A stretch of 64,000 nucleotides of DNA from Burkholderia sp. SRS-W-2-2016 (GTDB lineage: Bacteria; Pseudomonadota; Gammaproteobacteria; Burkholderiales; Burkholderiaceae), in the NCBI RefSeq assembly GCF_001931485.1, contig NZ_MSDV01000026.1, forward strand, positions 215,596-279,595, given 5' to 3'. The notes below the pieces were generated by a model. It was not told where the DNA came from. It saw only the letters and a list, made by a program, of their open reading frames with translations, and did no database searches. Shown one piece after another: positions 1 through 8,995 of this stretch (positions are counted from its first letter, which is position 1; each line of letters opens with the position of its first letter). A program made the translations under genes and the position numbers.

Positions 1-779
1 TGCACCTTCGCGCGCACGTCCGGCGACAGCTTGTTCCACGCGTCCTCGTTGACGAGGATCAGCGAGTCGATATAGCTGACGTTGAGCCGGTAGCTGTACT
101 TGAGAAGATCGCGCCACACGTAGCCATAGCCGGAAGTCGCGGTCAGCACCCCGTCGATCACGCCGCGGTCGAGCGCCGGCGCGACCTCCGCCGGACCGAG
201 CGTGATCGGAATGCCGCCGAGTACCTTGATGAACTGCGCCTGTTCCGGCGAGATCACGCGAATTTTCTGGCCCTGCACATCCGCGAGCGACGTGAGCTTG
301 TGCTTCGACCACATCACGTTTTGCGGGTAGATATAACGGCCGAGCAGCACGATATGCTTCGCGCGCAATGCGTCGCGCAGATACGGCGCTTCGAGGTTCC
401 ACGCCTTGTCGAAGTCCGCGCGCGTGCCGAGCAGCAGCGGCAGCCGCACGAGGCCGCCGACCGGCAGGTTGCCGACGAAGCCGGCGTCGTCGCCCATCTG
501 CACCATGTTGTCGGCAACCGCCTGGGTGATGTTGCTCTCGGTGATCGGCAGCGTGCCGCCGACATTCAGGCGGATGTTCAGTTGTCCTCCGGTTTCGCTG
601 CGGATCTCGTCGAGCATCGCCTGCATGCCCTTGACCGGCGTAACGGTCGCCACCGCGTTATAGGTGTAAGCACGCCATGCCTGCGCCGCGTGCGCGACGC
701 CCGCGCATCCGAGGCTCAGCGCGAAAGCGCACGCATAGCGGCGCCATTGGCCGTTGCGGCCGCGCATCGTGATCGTCAT
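1..779 (-). CDS. TRAP transporter substrate-binding protein, DctP family (3' end beyond window)
   Basis: Periplasmic solute receptor of a tripartite ATP-independent transporter. About 259 residues are visible, beginning with a basic stretch, a hydrophobic core and a VAHA|AQAW-type cleavage site near residue 32. The mature part has the DctP pattern: a glycine-rich segment where the protein binds its ligand, GQKIRV, and a VIDGVLT segment near residue 205. The start is chosen at an ATG preceded by AGGAGACAAC. The gene runs off the left edge, so the QM membrane subunits, if present, lie outside. A GTTTC-GAAAC palindrome 100 bp upstream is shared with other units of this region, implying co-regulation. 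The ligand is unknown; carboxylates are usual for the family. Confidence 0.85.
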   Translation of the reverse strand, partial: MTITMRGRNGQWRRYACAFALSLGCAGVAHAAQAWRAYTYNAVATVTPVKGMQAMLDEIRSETGGQLNIRLNVGGTLPITESNITQAVADNMVQMGDDAGFVGNLPVGGLVRLPLLLGTRADFDKAWNLEAPYLRDALRAKHIVLLGRYIYPQNVMWSKHKLTSLADVQGQKIRVISPEQAQFIKVLGGIPITLGPAEVAPALDRGVIDGVLTATSGYGYVWRDLLKYSYRLNVSYIDSLILVNEDAWNKLSPDVRAKV

Positions 780-879
780 CGTTGTCTCCTGTTATTGAAA
801 TCGGGTCCGTCGATAGCTCGGCGGTACAAGCTAACGATAGCCGCTTCATGAAGGGCCGATAACGGCTCGCGAGAGTGAA

Positions 880-896
880 GTTTCGAATGTTGAAAC
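880..896. promoter_or_regulatory. Palindromic operator A1
   Basis: GTTTCGAATGTTGAAAC is an inverted repeat about 100 bp before the TRAP receptor start. It matches sites at 4069, 8954 and 10376 in the pattern GTTTCnnATGTTGAA. The transcription factor is not evident in the neighbourhood. Its position between the CadD-like stop and the TRAP start suits control of the TRAP unit. Confidence 0.6.
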
Positions 897-908
897 TGTG
901 CGTGACGC

Positions 909-1565
909 TCAGAGCAGCGACGTCACAAGCGCCTTGATGCCGGTCAGCATCATCAGATACGGGACTGCCGCATCGACGCGCAGCCGGTGCATTGGCAGCG
1001 GCAGTCGCGACGGCAATCGCACGCGGCTCGACAGCCAGGCGAGCGCGCATAAAAGCAGCGTCATCGGCAGCACGACCGCGAACGCGGAGACGATGGCGGG
1101 AACGGCGGCACTGCGACTGCCGTCTGTCAGCAATGGGATGTAGAGCGCGATGTTGTCCGCGCTCGCCGCGATGAAGATGAACAGAAGACGCAGGAAGCCG
1201 CGCGCGGAAGCGGGAAAGCAAGTAGAAGCGGAATCGGGAGTGGAAGCAGCCGCGAGTTCCGGCGAGTCCGCGCGGATCGCGGAATGGGACGCCACCGCGA
1301 CGCGGCTGGCAATCAGACGTTTGACACCGAGCGCCAACGGCACGAGCCCCGCGAGCCGCGACAGACTCAAAGGCAGCGCGACGCACGCGCTCGCCAACAC
1401 GCCTGCCGCGCTCAGCGAAAGTGCTGCGCCGGCCAGTTTGGCCGCGCCGATGCCGCGGATAGGCACTCGCCGGTCCGCGTACAGACAGGCGAGCAGAAAG
1501 AAGTCGTCGATACTCGACGCGACGAATGCGAGCAGGATCGAGGCCGCGCTGCCGCCGGGCACCAT
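909..1565 (-). CDS. CadD-like cadmium resistance/permease family membrane protein
   Basis: Integral membrane protein of about 218 residues with several hydrophobic helices. The first carries SIDDFFLLACLY, the acidic signature of the CadD family, and a similar segment (ASADNIALYIP) recurs after a polar central loop, giving the internally duplicated look of this transporter superfamily. Family members export cadmium or other small ions; the substrate here is unknown. An upstream in-frame extension would overlap the MFS gene, so I start at the ATG at 1565, only 22 bp after the MFS stop. It is probably cotranscribed with the MFS gene. The central linker is rich in Ala, Ser and Pro. Confidence 0.7.
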   Translation of the reverse strand: MVPGGSAASILLAFVASSIDDFFLLACLYADRRVPIRGIGAAKLAGAALSLSAAGVLASACVALPLSLSRLAGLVPLALGVKRLIASRVAVASHSAIRADSPELAAASTPDSASTCFPASARGFLRLLFIFIAASADNIALYIPLLTDGSRSAAVPAIVSAFAVVLPMTLLLCALAWLSSRVRLPSRLPLPMHRLRVDAAVPYLMMLTGIKALVTSLL

Positions 1566-1587
1566 GCTCGCACTCCGAACGAATGCT

Positions 1588-2910
1588 TCAGTGCGTACCG
1601 GCGGTGCCCAGCGCGTGCTCGTCGCGCGACTCGCCCGCCTCGCTGCCGCGCATGAAACACGCGCACAACGCGCCGAGCAGCCCCATCCCGCCGACATACA
1701 CGGCGATCGGCGTCAGGCTCGCATACTGCGTGCTCAACTGGGTCGCGACGATCGGCGCCATCCCGCCGCCGACCGCGGCGCCCAGTTGAATCGCCAGCGA
1801 CAGCCCCGAGTAGCGCAGTTCGGCCGGAAACTGCGCGCTATAAAACGCGGCCTGCGGCGCATACACGAGCGGATGCACGACGCCGAGCGCAAGCGCGAGT
1901 GCGAGCGTCAGATAGAACGGATCGTGGGTGTCGATCATCGCGATCAGCGCCGAGATCGACAGCGCCATCGCGAGACCGCCCAAGCATGCGATCAGCCGCC
2001 CGCCCACTTTCGAGCACAACCAGCCGGCGACGATCATCCCGAGCACCTGGCACACCGCGCCGATCAGCAGCGCGTGCAGCGTATCGGCCTTGCTGAAACC
2101 GAGCTTGCCCGCGTAAGCGATCAGGAACACGGTCACCGTGTAGTAGAGCGTCACTTCGCCGAGCTTGTTGCCGATCGTGAAGAGCAGCCGCGTCCAGTGC
2201 TCGCGCAGGATTTCGAGCGACGGCACGCGCGCGGTCCGGCGCTGCTTCTGCACCTCGACGAATTCGGGCGTCTCCGGAATCGACGAGCGGATGTAGTAGC
2301 CGCCCGCGACCAGCACGATGCTGGCGATGAACGGCAGACGCCAGCCCCACGCGAGAAAGTCGCTGTCGGGCAGGCGCGTAACCAGCGAGAACGACAGCGC
2401 CGACAGCACCAGCCCCATCGGCACACCGGCGAGCGGCAGCGCGCCGAGTATCCCTTTCCAGCGCGGCGGCGCATGCTCGACCGCCATCAGGATCGCGCCG
2501 CCGAATTCGCCGCCGAACGCGACGCCCTGGGCCATCCGCAGCAGCACCAGCAGAATCGGCGCATACGCACCGATCGCCTGGTAGCTCGGTACGAGACCGA
2601 TGCCGAGCGTCGACAGCCCCATCAGAATCAGACTGATCGACAGCATCGTTTTGCGGCCGACGCGGTCGCCGTAGTGCCCGAAGATCACGCCGCCGACCGG
2701 CCGCGCGAGCAGTCCGGTCGCGAAGGTCGCGAACGAGGCGATGGTCGCGGTGGTCGGATCGAGATTGGCGAAGAACACCTTGCCGAACACCAGCGCGGAC
2801 GCCGTCCCGTAGGCCAGAAAATCGAAGCCCTCGATCGTCGAGCCCGCCACCGCGGCGACGCAAACGCGCCATAGCGCCGGCCGCTCCGCGCCGGAGTTGG
2901 TCGTAGTCAT
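1588..2910 (-). CDS. MFS transporter, metabolite:H+ symporter (MHS) type
   Basis: 440-residue proton-coupled importer of the inner membrane with 12 predicted helices. The N-terminus has the MHS hallmark TIEGFDFLAYG, followed by GHYGDRVGRK (loop 2-3 MFS motif, residues about 78-87) and RMAQGVAFGGEFGGA. Relatives carry small organic acids such as shikimate, ketoglutarate or aromatic acids. A good ribosome site (AGGAGACAAGC) precedes the ATG. It lies 112 bp downstream of the SMP-30 lactonase on the same strand, so it may import the acid or lactone handled by this module. The substrate is unassigned. Confidence 0.9.
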   Translation of the reverse strand: MTTTNSGAERPALWRVCVAAVAGSTIEGFDFLAYGTASALVFGKVFFANLDPTTATIASFATFATGLLARPVGGVIFGHYGDRVGRKTMLSISLILMGLSTLGIGLVPSYQAIGAYAPILLVLLRMAQGVAFGGEFGGAILMAVEHAPPRWKGILGALPLAGVPMGLVLSALSFSLVTRLPDSDFLAWGWRLPFIASIVLVAGGYYIRSSIPETPEFVEVQKQRRTARVPSLEILREHWTRLLFTIGNKLGEVTLYYTVTVFLIAYAGKLGFSKADTLHALLIGAVCQVLGMIVAGWLCSKVGGRLIACLGGLAMALSISALIAMIDTHDPFYLTLALALALGVVHPLVYAPQAAFYSAQFPAELRYSGLSLAIQLGAAVGGGMAPIVATQLSTQYASLTPIAVYVGGMGLLGALCACFMRGSEAGESRDEHALGTAGTH

Positions 2911-3022
2911 GCTTGTCTCCTGATTCTTGTGCTGGTTCTTTGCTGGTTCTCGCCCCGTCTCGGGGTCGGGCCGGTTCGCACCGGTCGCCAGCTATCGATG
3001 CCGCGAAAAAACGCCCGCCATA

Positions 3023-3940
3023 TCAGGCGCCGAAGTTCAGCGCGAGTCCGGGCGCGTCCCAGTCCAGTTCGATCAGCCGGCCGGTATGCGACAAGGTCAC
3101 GTAAGCCTTGCGCAGGTCCGGGCCGCCGAAGCAGATATTGGTCGGATAGGCCTCGGGCATGCCGACCTGCCTGAGTACTTCACCGGCCGGGCTGATCACC
3201 GTGATGCAGCCGGCGATCAGCGTACCGATGCACAGATTGCCGTTCGCTTCGAGCGCGAGACTGTCGAAGCGCTGATAGCCCGGCAGCCCGCACACGAGCC
3301 GCCCGCCGTTCGGCGACGGAAAGCCCTCCTTCTTCACGCAGCCGGGTTCGACGATCGAAAACGCCCACAGCCGCGAGGTTTCCGTTTCCGCGACATACAA
3401 CGTGCGCTGGTCCGGCGACAGACCGATACCGTTCGGATTCGCAATCGGATGCACGACCTCGCGGATCGCGCTGCCGTCCGGCAACGCGTAGTAGATGCTG
3501 CCCACGTCCCGGCTGCGCTTGCGGATCTTGCCGAAGTCGGTGAAGTAAAAGCCGCCGGCCGCGTCGAACACCAGATCGTTCGGCGCGCTGAGCGGAACCT
3601 CGCCGCAATGGGTATAGAGCGTGGTCACCGCGCCGGTCGCCGGGTCGACGCGCTGGATCGAACCGGTCACGTAGTCGGCCGGCAACTCGCCGTGGATCAC
3701 GTGAGTTTCGCCGTCGACCTCGCGAGTCAGGAAGCCGCCGTTGTTGCATACGTAGAGCGCGCCGTCGGGGCCCGCGGCGAGACCGTTCGGGCCGCCGCCG
3801 GTGCGCGCGAGTTGCGTGACGACACCGTCGGTGCCGATCCGCGTCACGCGGCCGGCGGCGATTTCGACGCAACAGATCGAGCCGTCGGCCATCGCGACGG
3901 GACCTTCCGGAAACTTCAAACCTTTTGCTAGTACCTTCAT
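3023..3940 (-). CDS. SMP-30/gluconolactonase/LRE family protein
   Basis: 305-residue cytosolic six-bladed beta-propeller hydrolase, expected to open sugar lactones using one divalent metal. PEGP at residues 11-14 supplies the usual metal-binding glutamate. Later blades show GPNGLA, the LVFDAAGG/YFTDFG region and NPNGIGLSPDQRTLYVAET, carrying the conserved Asn/Asp ligands. Full length for the family. It is first in a likely operon with the MFS transporter, and a conserved palindrome lies about 130 bp upstream. This supports a sugar-acid or lactone pathway; the exact lactone is not determinable. Confidence 0.88.
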   Translation of the reverse strand: MKVLAKGLKFPEGPVAMADGSICCVEIAAGRVTRIGTDGVVTQLARTGGGPNGLAAGPDGALYVCNNGGFLTREVDGETHVIHGELPADYVTGSIQRVDPATGAVTTLYTHCGEVPLSAPNDLVFDAAGGFYFTDFGKIRKRSRDVGSIYYALPDGSAIREVVHPIANPNGIGLSPDQRTLYVAETETSRLWAFSIVEPGCVKKEGFPSPNGGRLVCGLPGYQRFDSLALEANGNLCIGTLIAGCITVISPAGEVLRQVGMPEAYPTNICFGGPDLRKAYVTLSHTGRLIELDWDAPGLALNFGA

Positions 3941-4068
3941 GAAAGAGATGCCTCGGCGCGGAAACTGTTGAGCACGGAGTCGGGCGATTCGCCGCTGACC
4001 GGTCGTGACGGGGATGAAGTCGATCTTAACCGCTGCGTTACATTGTCAAACCCGTCGCTGCCGATGTT

Positions 4069-4085
4069 GTTTCACATGTTGAACC
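4069..4085. promoter_or_regulatory. Palindromic operator A2
   Basis: GTTTCACATGTTGAACC lies about 130 bp before the SMP-30 start and matches sites A1, A3 and A4. The dyad TTCA-n5-TGAA is evident. Inferred operator for the lactonase/MFS unit. Confidence 0.65.
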
Positions 4086-4128
4086 TTGCTGCGCTGCGGG
4101 CTGGTGCGAGCGCTTACACGTCGTAAGC

Positions 4129-4147
4129 CGCCGGGCAACACCCGGCG
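4129..4147 (-). terminator. Hairpin downstream of the alpha/beta hydrolase
   Basis: CGCCGGG-CAACA-CCCGGCG forms a perfect 7-bp stem with a 5-base loop, 15 bp past the hydrolase stop. There is no strong T tract, so an intrinsic terminator is plausible but not certain. Confidence 0.4.
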
Positions 4148-4161
4148 TAACCGTGCGCCGC

Positions 4162-5064
4162 TCAGGACAGCGACCCGGCGAGAATCGCTTCGGCCTGTTG
4201 CAGCACGAAGTCGCCGATATCCGCGATCGCGTCGGCGGTGCCGGGCGAATCGGGGCGTCGCGTAATAAAGCTCTCCGCTTCGTTCTCGTACAGATGCAGC
4301 GTCACGCTGCCGCCCGCGCGACGCCACGCACCGACGAAGCGTTCGAGCTGCGCGCGCGGATGCACGATATCGTCCTCGCCCTGCAGATACAACAGCGGCG
4401 GCATCTCGCACGGCTCGCCGCGCTCCAGCGCGATCGCCGGACTGCCCTCGGCCATCGCGGCCTCGCTGAGCCAGTACTTTTCCTGATCGGGAATCACGCG
4501 GTCGATCGCGGCCGGATACGGCTTGCCGCTCGACTGCAACTGCTTCGCGTACAGATAGCGGCCGAGCGGATCGATCACCGGCCAGCACGCGACCACGAAC
4601 GCGGCGCGCGCGTCGATGTCGGCATGTGCCGGCGCCAGCGGCTCGACCGCGAACAGCGGATCGCGCGGCCGCATCGCCGTCACGATCGCCTGATGACCGC
4701 CGCTCGATACGCCGAGCAAGCCCACCAGATCCGGCCGCGTGCGCCACTGCGCGGCCGTCGATTTGACCCAGCGCACCGCGAAGTTGATGTCGCGCAGCGA
4801 CGCCGGATAGCTCGCGGCGGGCGGCATCGTGAAATCGATCGCGGCAACCGCGATACCGCGTCTGGCGAGCGCCTCGTTCATGTTGTGTTCGTCGAGACGG
4901 CTGCCGCGGCACCACGCGCCGCCGTGAATTTCGACGATCAACGGAAACGGACCGTCACCGCGTGGCAGATACATGCGCGCGTCTAGCGCGGTGCCCGCCT
5001 TGTCCAGATAAACGACGTCGCGGATCTCGACGTCGAACGATTCGGTTGCTGCGTGCTTCATCAT
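4162..5064 (-). CDS. Alpha/beta hydrolase (esterase/lipase, HSL-like)
   Basis: About 300-residue hydrolase. It has the HGGAW oxyanion-hole motif near residue 60 and the nucleophile elbow GVSSGG near residue 118. A late Asp-containing segment (GEDDIVHPRAQ) would supply the acid, and no His is obvious until the C-terminal third. The start is set at the ATG-ATG pair behind CGGAGTTC; the second ATG at 5061 has the better spacing. The gene follows the dehydrogenase gene by 66 bp on the same strand and probably belongs to the 8.9-4.2 kb operon. It probably cleaves an ester or activates the pathway substrate; the reaction is unknown. Confidence 0.82.
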   Translation of the reverse strand: MMKHAATESFDVEIRDVVYLDKAGTALDARMYLPRGDGPFPLIVEIHGGAWCRGSRLDEHNMNEALARRGIAVAAIDFTMPPAASYPASLRDINFAVRWVKSTAAQWRTRPDLVGLLGVSSGGHQAIVTAMRPRDPLFAVEPLAPAHADIDARAAFVVACWPVIDPLGRYLYAKQLQSSGKPYPAAIDRVIPDQEKYWLSEAAMAEGSPAIALERGEPCEMPPLLYLQGEDDIVHPRAQLERFVGAWRRAGGSVTLHLYENEAESFITRRPDSPGTADAIADIGDFVLQQAEAILAGSLS

Positions 5065-5130
5065 GAACTCCGATTGTGTGCCGGCGCGCTTCGCCACAGC
5101 GGCTCGCGCGCGCGTTCCGGGCGCCGCCGC

Positions 5131-6582
5131 TCAGGCGATGCCGCCGTGGCAGATGTATTTGCTGTCGAGATACTCGTCGAGCCCGTAGAACGAGCCCTCC
5201 TTGCCGAAGCCCGATTCCTTCACGCCGCCGAACGGCGCGACCTCGGTCGAGATCAGCCCTTCGTTGACGCCGATGATTCCGTATTCCAGTTCGCGCTCGA
5301 GCCGGTGGCAGCGATGCACGTTCTGCGTGTACGCGTAGGCGGCGAGGCCGTAGCGGGTTGCATTGGCGAGCGCGATCGCTTCCTCTTCGGTCTCGAAGCG
5401 GGTGATCGCCGCGACCGGGCCGAAGATTTCTTCCTGGGCGATCGGCATCGACGCGTCGATCTGCGAAAGGATCGTCGGCGGATAGAACGAGCCGCTGCTC
5501 GCCGGCGCGTCGACCACGAGTTCGGCTTTCGCGCCCGCGTCGAGTGCCTGAGTCACCAGACGCTCCACCTTGTCGACCGCCGCGCGATTCACGAGCGGCC
5601 CGATCGTCGTGCCATCCGCGAGGCCGTCGCCGACCTTGAAGTTCGCGACCGCCGCCTTCAGCCGCGCGACGAACTCGTCGTGAATGCCCCGCTGCACGAG
5701 AAAGCGATTCACGCACACGCAGGTTTGCCCGGCGTTTCTGAACTTCGACGCCAGCGCGCCCGCGACCGCCGCGTCGAGATCGGCGTCGTCGAACACGATG
5801 AACGGCGCGTTGCCGCCCAGCTCCAGCGACAGCTTTTTCAGCGTGCCGGCCGCATTCGCCATCAGCGCCTTGCCGACTGCGGTCGAGCCGGTAAACGAAA
5901 TCTTGCGGATCAGATGGCTGTCGCAGAACGCCGCGCCGATCATCTTCGCGTCGCCGGTCAGCACCGACAGCACGCCGGCCGGCAAGCCCGCGCGTTCGGC
6001 GAGCACGCACAGCGCCATCGCCGAGAACGGCGTCTGCGGCGCGGGTTTGAGCAGCACGGTGCAGCCGGCCGCGAGCGCCGGCGCGACCTTGCGCGTGACC
6101 ATCGCCGATGGAAAATTCCACGGCGTGATCGCCGCGCACACGCCCAGCGGCTCCTTGATCACCTTGATGCGCTGACCGCGTTTCGGCTCCGGGATCGTGT
6201 GGCCGTAGCCGCGCTTCGCTTCCTCACCGAACCATTCGAGAAAGCTCGCCGCATACGCGATCTCGCCGCGTGCCTCGGCGAGCGGCTTGCCCTGCTCGGC
6301 GCTCATGATCCGCGCGAGGTCGTCGGCGTGTTGCAGCATCAGCTCGGACCAGCGCCGCAAAACCGCCGCGCGCTCCTTGCCGGTGTACTGGCGCCACTCG
6401 CGAAACGCCGCGTGCGCGGCGACGATCGCGGCGTCCACTTCGGCGCGTTGCAGGCGCGGCTGCTCGCCGACGCGCTCGCCATTGGCGGGATTGACGACCG
6501 GCTCGCCGTCGTTGCGAACCGGTCGCCAGACGCCGGCGACGAACGCCGCTTCGCGCAGCAGTTGGGGATCGTTGAGCTTCAT
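5131..6582 (-). CDS. gabD: NAD(P)-dependent succinate-semialdehyde dehydrogenase family protein
   Basis: 483-residue aldehyde dehydrogenase, matching GabD in length and in the position of its catalytic residues. The general base lies in SLELGGN (Glu254), and the nucleophile in FRNAGQTCVC (Cys288). The cofactor segment TPWNFP and the FTGSTAVGK loop are intact, and the C-terminal PFGGVKESGFG is typical. The start at 6582 has a clear M-K-L-N beginning; a long in-frame extension runs through the upstream reductase gene and is rejected. It follows the beta-hydroxyacid dehydrogenase by 56 bp, so it likely oxidises the semialdehyde of this pathway. Succinate semialdehyde is the family default, not proven. 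Confidence 0.85.
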   Translation of the reverse strand: MKLNDPQLLREAAFVAGVWRPVRNDGEPVVNPANGERVGEQPRLQRAEVDAAIVAAHAAFREWRQYTGKERAAVLRRWSELMLQHADDLARIMSAEQGKPLAEARGEIAYAASFLEWFGEEAKRGYGHTIPEPKRGQRIKVIKEPLGVCAAITPWNFPSAMVTRKVAPALAAGCTVLLKPAPQTPFSAMALCVLAERAGLPAGVLSVLTGDAKMIGAAFCDSHLIRKISFTGSTAVGKALMANAAGTLKKLSLELGGNAPFIVFDDADLDAAVAGALASKFRNAGQTCVCVNRFLVQRGIHDEFVARLKAAVANFKVGDGLADGTTIGPLVNRAAVDKVERLVTQALDAGAKAELVVDAPASSGSFYPPTILSQIDASMPIAQEEIFGPVAAITRFETEEEAIALANATRYGLAAYAYTQNVHRCHRLERELEYGIIGVNEGLISTEVAPFGGVKESGFGKEGSFYGLDEYLDSKYICHGGIA

Positions 6583-6638
6583 GTCGGGTCTCCGCTGGGA
6601 TCGCTGGTCTGGATCAGTGGTCACAATCGGTGCCCACG

Positions 6639-7547
6639 TCAATGCGCGGGCGCCGCTTTGCCGCGCACTTCGACGCCGGCCCACTGCTCGATCGTCTTGA
6701 CGATCGTCGTGGTGTTCTCGTTGGGGCCGACCTGCAGCACCGTCTGCATCCACAGCCGATCCACCGCGGTCGCCACCCACAACGGCACCTGCAGCGTTTC
6801 GGCCATCTCCAGACACAGCTTCACGTCCTTGCGCATCAGCGCATTCGCGAAGCCGTTGTCGAAGCTGCGCGTCAGCACGAACTTCGGGAAACGCTCCTCG
6901 GTCGACGTGTTGCGACCCGAGCCCTTGTTCAGCACCTTGAGCATCGTGTCGGGATCGAGCCCGGCCTTCACGCCGAGCACCATCGCCTCGGCGGTGATCG
7001 CCATATGCGTGGCGGACAGCACGTTGTTGATCAGCTTCAGGCTCTGCCCCATTCCCGGTTTGTCGCCGACGATCTCGACCTGGCCCAGGTTCGCCAGCAG
7101 CGGCGTGACCTCGGCGACCACCGTTTCGGCGCCCGCCGCCATCAGCACGAGCTTGCCGATTGCCGCGCCGGCGACGCCACCCGTCACCGGCGCATCGACC
7201 ACACCGATGCCGGCGCGCGCGAGACGCTGCGCGACTTCTTCCGATGTCTTCGGTCCCGTGGTCGACAGATCGACGTAGATTTTGATTTTTTCGCCGTCGC
7301 ACAGGCCGCCCGGCTCGGTCGCGACCTTGCGGACCACGTCAGGCGTGGGCAGGCTCACGAGCACGATGCGCGCCCGGTCCGCGACCTGCCGCGCCGAATC
7401 GGCGACCGTCACGTTGCGGCCCTCGAAGCGCGCGAGCGCTTCGGGCCGCGTGTCGTAAATCACCAGTTCGTGCCCGGTATCGAGCAGGCGTGAAGCAATC
7501 GGGCCGCCCATGCTGCCCAGACCGATAAAACCGACGACTTCTTTCAT
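6639..7547 (-). CDS. NAD(P)-dependent 3-hydroxyisobutyrate dehydrogenase/tartronate-semialdehyde reductase family
   Basis: 302-residue beta-hydroxyacid dehydrogenase. An N-terminal Rossmann fold begins with GFIGLGSMGGP (residues 6-16). The substrate-binding DAPVTGG lies near residue 120 and the catalytic lysine is in SLKLINN near 170. Family members interconvert 2-hydroxy-3-oxopropionate/glycerate or 3-hydroxyisobutyrate/methylmalonate semialdehyde. The adjoining aldehyde dehydrogenase gene supports a hydroxyacid-to-semialdehyde-to-acid sequence. It lies 105 bp downstream of the FMN dehydrogenase gene in the same direction. The exact substrate cannot be read from sequence. Confidence 0.88.
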   Translation of the reverse strand: MKEVVGFIGLGSMGGPIASRLLDTGHELVIYDTRPEALARFEGRNVTVADSARQVADRARIVLVSLPTPDVVRKVATEPGGLCDGEKIKIYVDLSTTGPKTSEEVAQRLARAGIGVVDAPVTGGVAGAAIGKLVLMAAGAETVVAEVTPLLANLGQVEIVGDKPGMGQSLKLINNVLSATHMAITAEAMVLGVKAGLDPDTMLKVLNKGSGRNTSTEERFPKFVLTRSFDNGFANALMRKDVKLCLEMAETLQVPLWVATAVDRLWMQTVLQVGPNENTTTIVKTIEQWAGVEVRGKAAPAH

Positions 7548-7652
7548 ATGTGCCTCGCGTATTGAGTACAGCGTATTGGTTTGGACGCGCGCGTCGCCGC
7601 GCGCGGTTAAGTCATTGATCGATGCTTAGCTCTGCCAACCTCATCGGCTTGC

Positions 7653-8879
7653 TTACGCGGCCGCGCCGAGGCGCCCCGCCACGACCCGACGCGTGTCTTC
7701 ATCCGCCGCGCGCGGCGCCGGTTCGCCATGGCCGCTCCACAAATAGCGCGAGTCGAGTTGCGCAAACGACGCGCAGCCCATCTGCGCAAGCACCATGTCG
7801 ATCTCGCTGCGGATGATCTGCAACGCACGCGCGACGCCCGCCTGCCCCGCCGCCGCGACCCCGTACAGCGACGGCCGGCCGAACACCGCCGCGCTGGCGC
7901 CGAGACAGCGCGCGATCACCACGTCCGAGCCGCGCCGCACGCCGCTGTCGAGAATCAGTTGCACGTCGTCGCCGACCGCCGCGCGAATCGCCGGCAGCAT
8001 GTCGAGCGGCGACGGCGCCGCATCGAGCTGACGGCCGCCGTGGTTCGACACCACCAGACCATCGGCGCCGATCCGCACCGCCTCATGCGCATCGTCCGGA
8101 TGCAGCAGGCCCTTGATCACGAGCGGGCCGCTCCACGCGTCGCGGATCCGGTGCAGGTGGTCCCAGCAGACTTCCTGCGCCGGCGTCAGCGTGCCGAACA
8201 GATCGGCGACCTGGGCCGCGCTCGCGCCTTCGGGCGCATACGGCTGCCAGTTGCGCATCATCGGAATTCCGCGGGTGCGCAGATAGCGCAGCACCCATGC
8301 CGGATGGCCGAGCGCTTCGAGCACCACGCCCGGCGTCATCCGGAACGGCCGCGAAAAACCGTTGCGGCGATTGCGCTCGCGGTTCGCGTTGACCGGCACG
8401 TCGATCGTCACGACCAGCACCCGCACGTTCGCGCGGGTCGCGCGGCGCACGAAGTCGGCGTTGATATGAGTGTCGGTCGTGCAATACATCTGGAACCAGA
8501 CGTTGCCGCCACCGAGTTCCGCGGTCTCTTCGAGCGACGCATTGCTCGAACTCGACAGCAGGAACGGCACGTTCGCGTCGCGCGCGGCCGCCGCCTGCAT
8601 CAGATCGGCATCGGGGCGCCACAGCCCCGCGAGACCGGTCGGCGAGATCCCGATCGGACTCGCGTAGGTATGCCCGAACAGCCTGACGCTCTGATCGCGC
8701 CGGCTCACGTTGCGCAGATAACGCGGCACCAGGCAGTAGCGCGAGAACGCAGCGCGGTTGCGTTGCAGGCACAGCTCGTCGTCGGCGCCGCCGTCGATGA
8801 AGTCGAACGCGATCCGCGGCAGCTTGCGCCGTGCCTGCTGACGCAGGTCTTCGAGATTGATGGCTGTCTGGTTCTTCAT
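7653..8879 (-). CDS. FMN-dependent alpha-hydroxy-acid dehydrogenase (lactate/mandelate dehydrogenase family)
   Basis: 408-residue TIM-barrel flavoenzyme that oxidises 2-hydroxy acids to 2-oxo acids, passing electrons to the respiratory chain. Visible marks are FDFIDGGADDE near the N-terminus, SPIGISPTGLAGL, the FMN-binding LLSSSSNASLEE and the active-site SNHGGRQLD near residue 283, where His and Arg act on the substrate. It heads a probable operon with the reductase, semialdehyde dehydrogenase and hydrolase, under palindrome A3 at 8954. L-lactate, mandelate and glycolate are all possible; the surrounding sugar-acid genes do not single one out. Confidence 0.88.
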   Translation of the reverse strand: MKNQTAINLEDLRQQARRKLPRIAFDFIDGGADDELCLQRNRAAFSRYCLVPRYLRNVSRRDQSVRLFGHTYASPIGISPTGLAGLWRPDADLMQAAAARDANVPFLLSSSSNASLEETAELGGGNVWFQMYCTTDTHINADFVRRATRANVRVLVVTIDVPVNANRERNRRNGFSRPFRMTPGVVLEALGHPAWVLRYLRTRGIPMMRNWQPYAPEGASAAQVADLFGTLTPAQEVCWDHLHRIRDAWSGPLVIKGLLHPDDAHEAVRIGADGLVVSNHGGRQLDAAPSPLDMLPAIRAAVGDDVQLILDSGVRRGSDVVIARCLGASAAVFGRPSLYGVAAAGQAGVARALQIIRSEIDMVLAQMGCASFAQLDSRYLWSGHGEPAPRAADEDTRRVVAGRLGAAA

Positions 8880-8953
8880 GCTGGAAATCTCAAGGGGCGG
8901 GTCTTTACGTTAGGGGCGTGACGGGTTCGTGTGAAGCCGGGCCGGCATCGAAG

Positions 8954-8970
8954 GTTTCATATGTTGAACC
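8954..8970. promoter_or_regulatory. Palindromic operator A3
   Basis: GTTTCATATGTTGAACC lies 75 bp before the FMN dehydrogenase start. It differs from A2 at one base. Likely operator for the four-gene unit 8879-4162. Confidence 0.68.
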
Positions 8971-8995
8971 CGGCGTTCGCGGTCACGCGCGCGCC

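Noticed and set aside
6583..7302. In-frame N-terminal extension of the semialdehyde dehydrogenase
   Set aside because: It is antisense-like Arg-rich sequence overlapping the upstream reductase. The ATG at 6582 begins a normal-length GabD-type protein.
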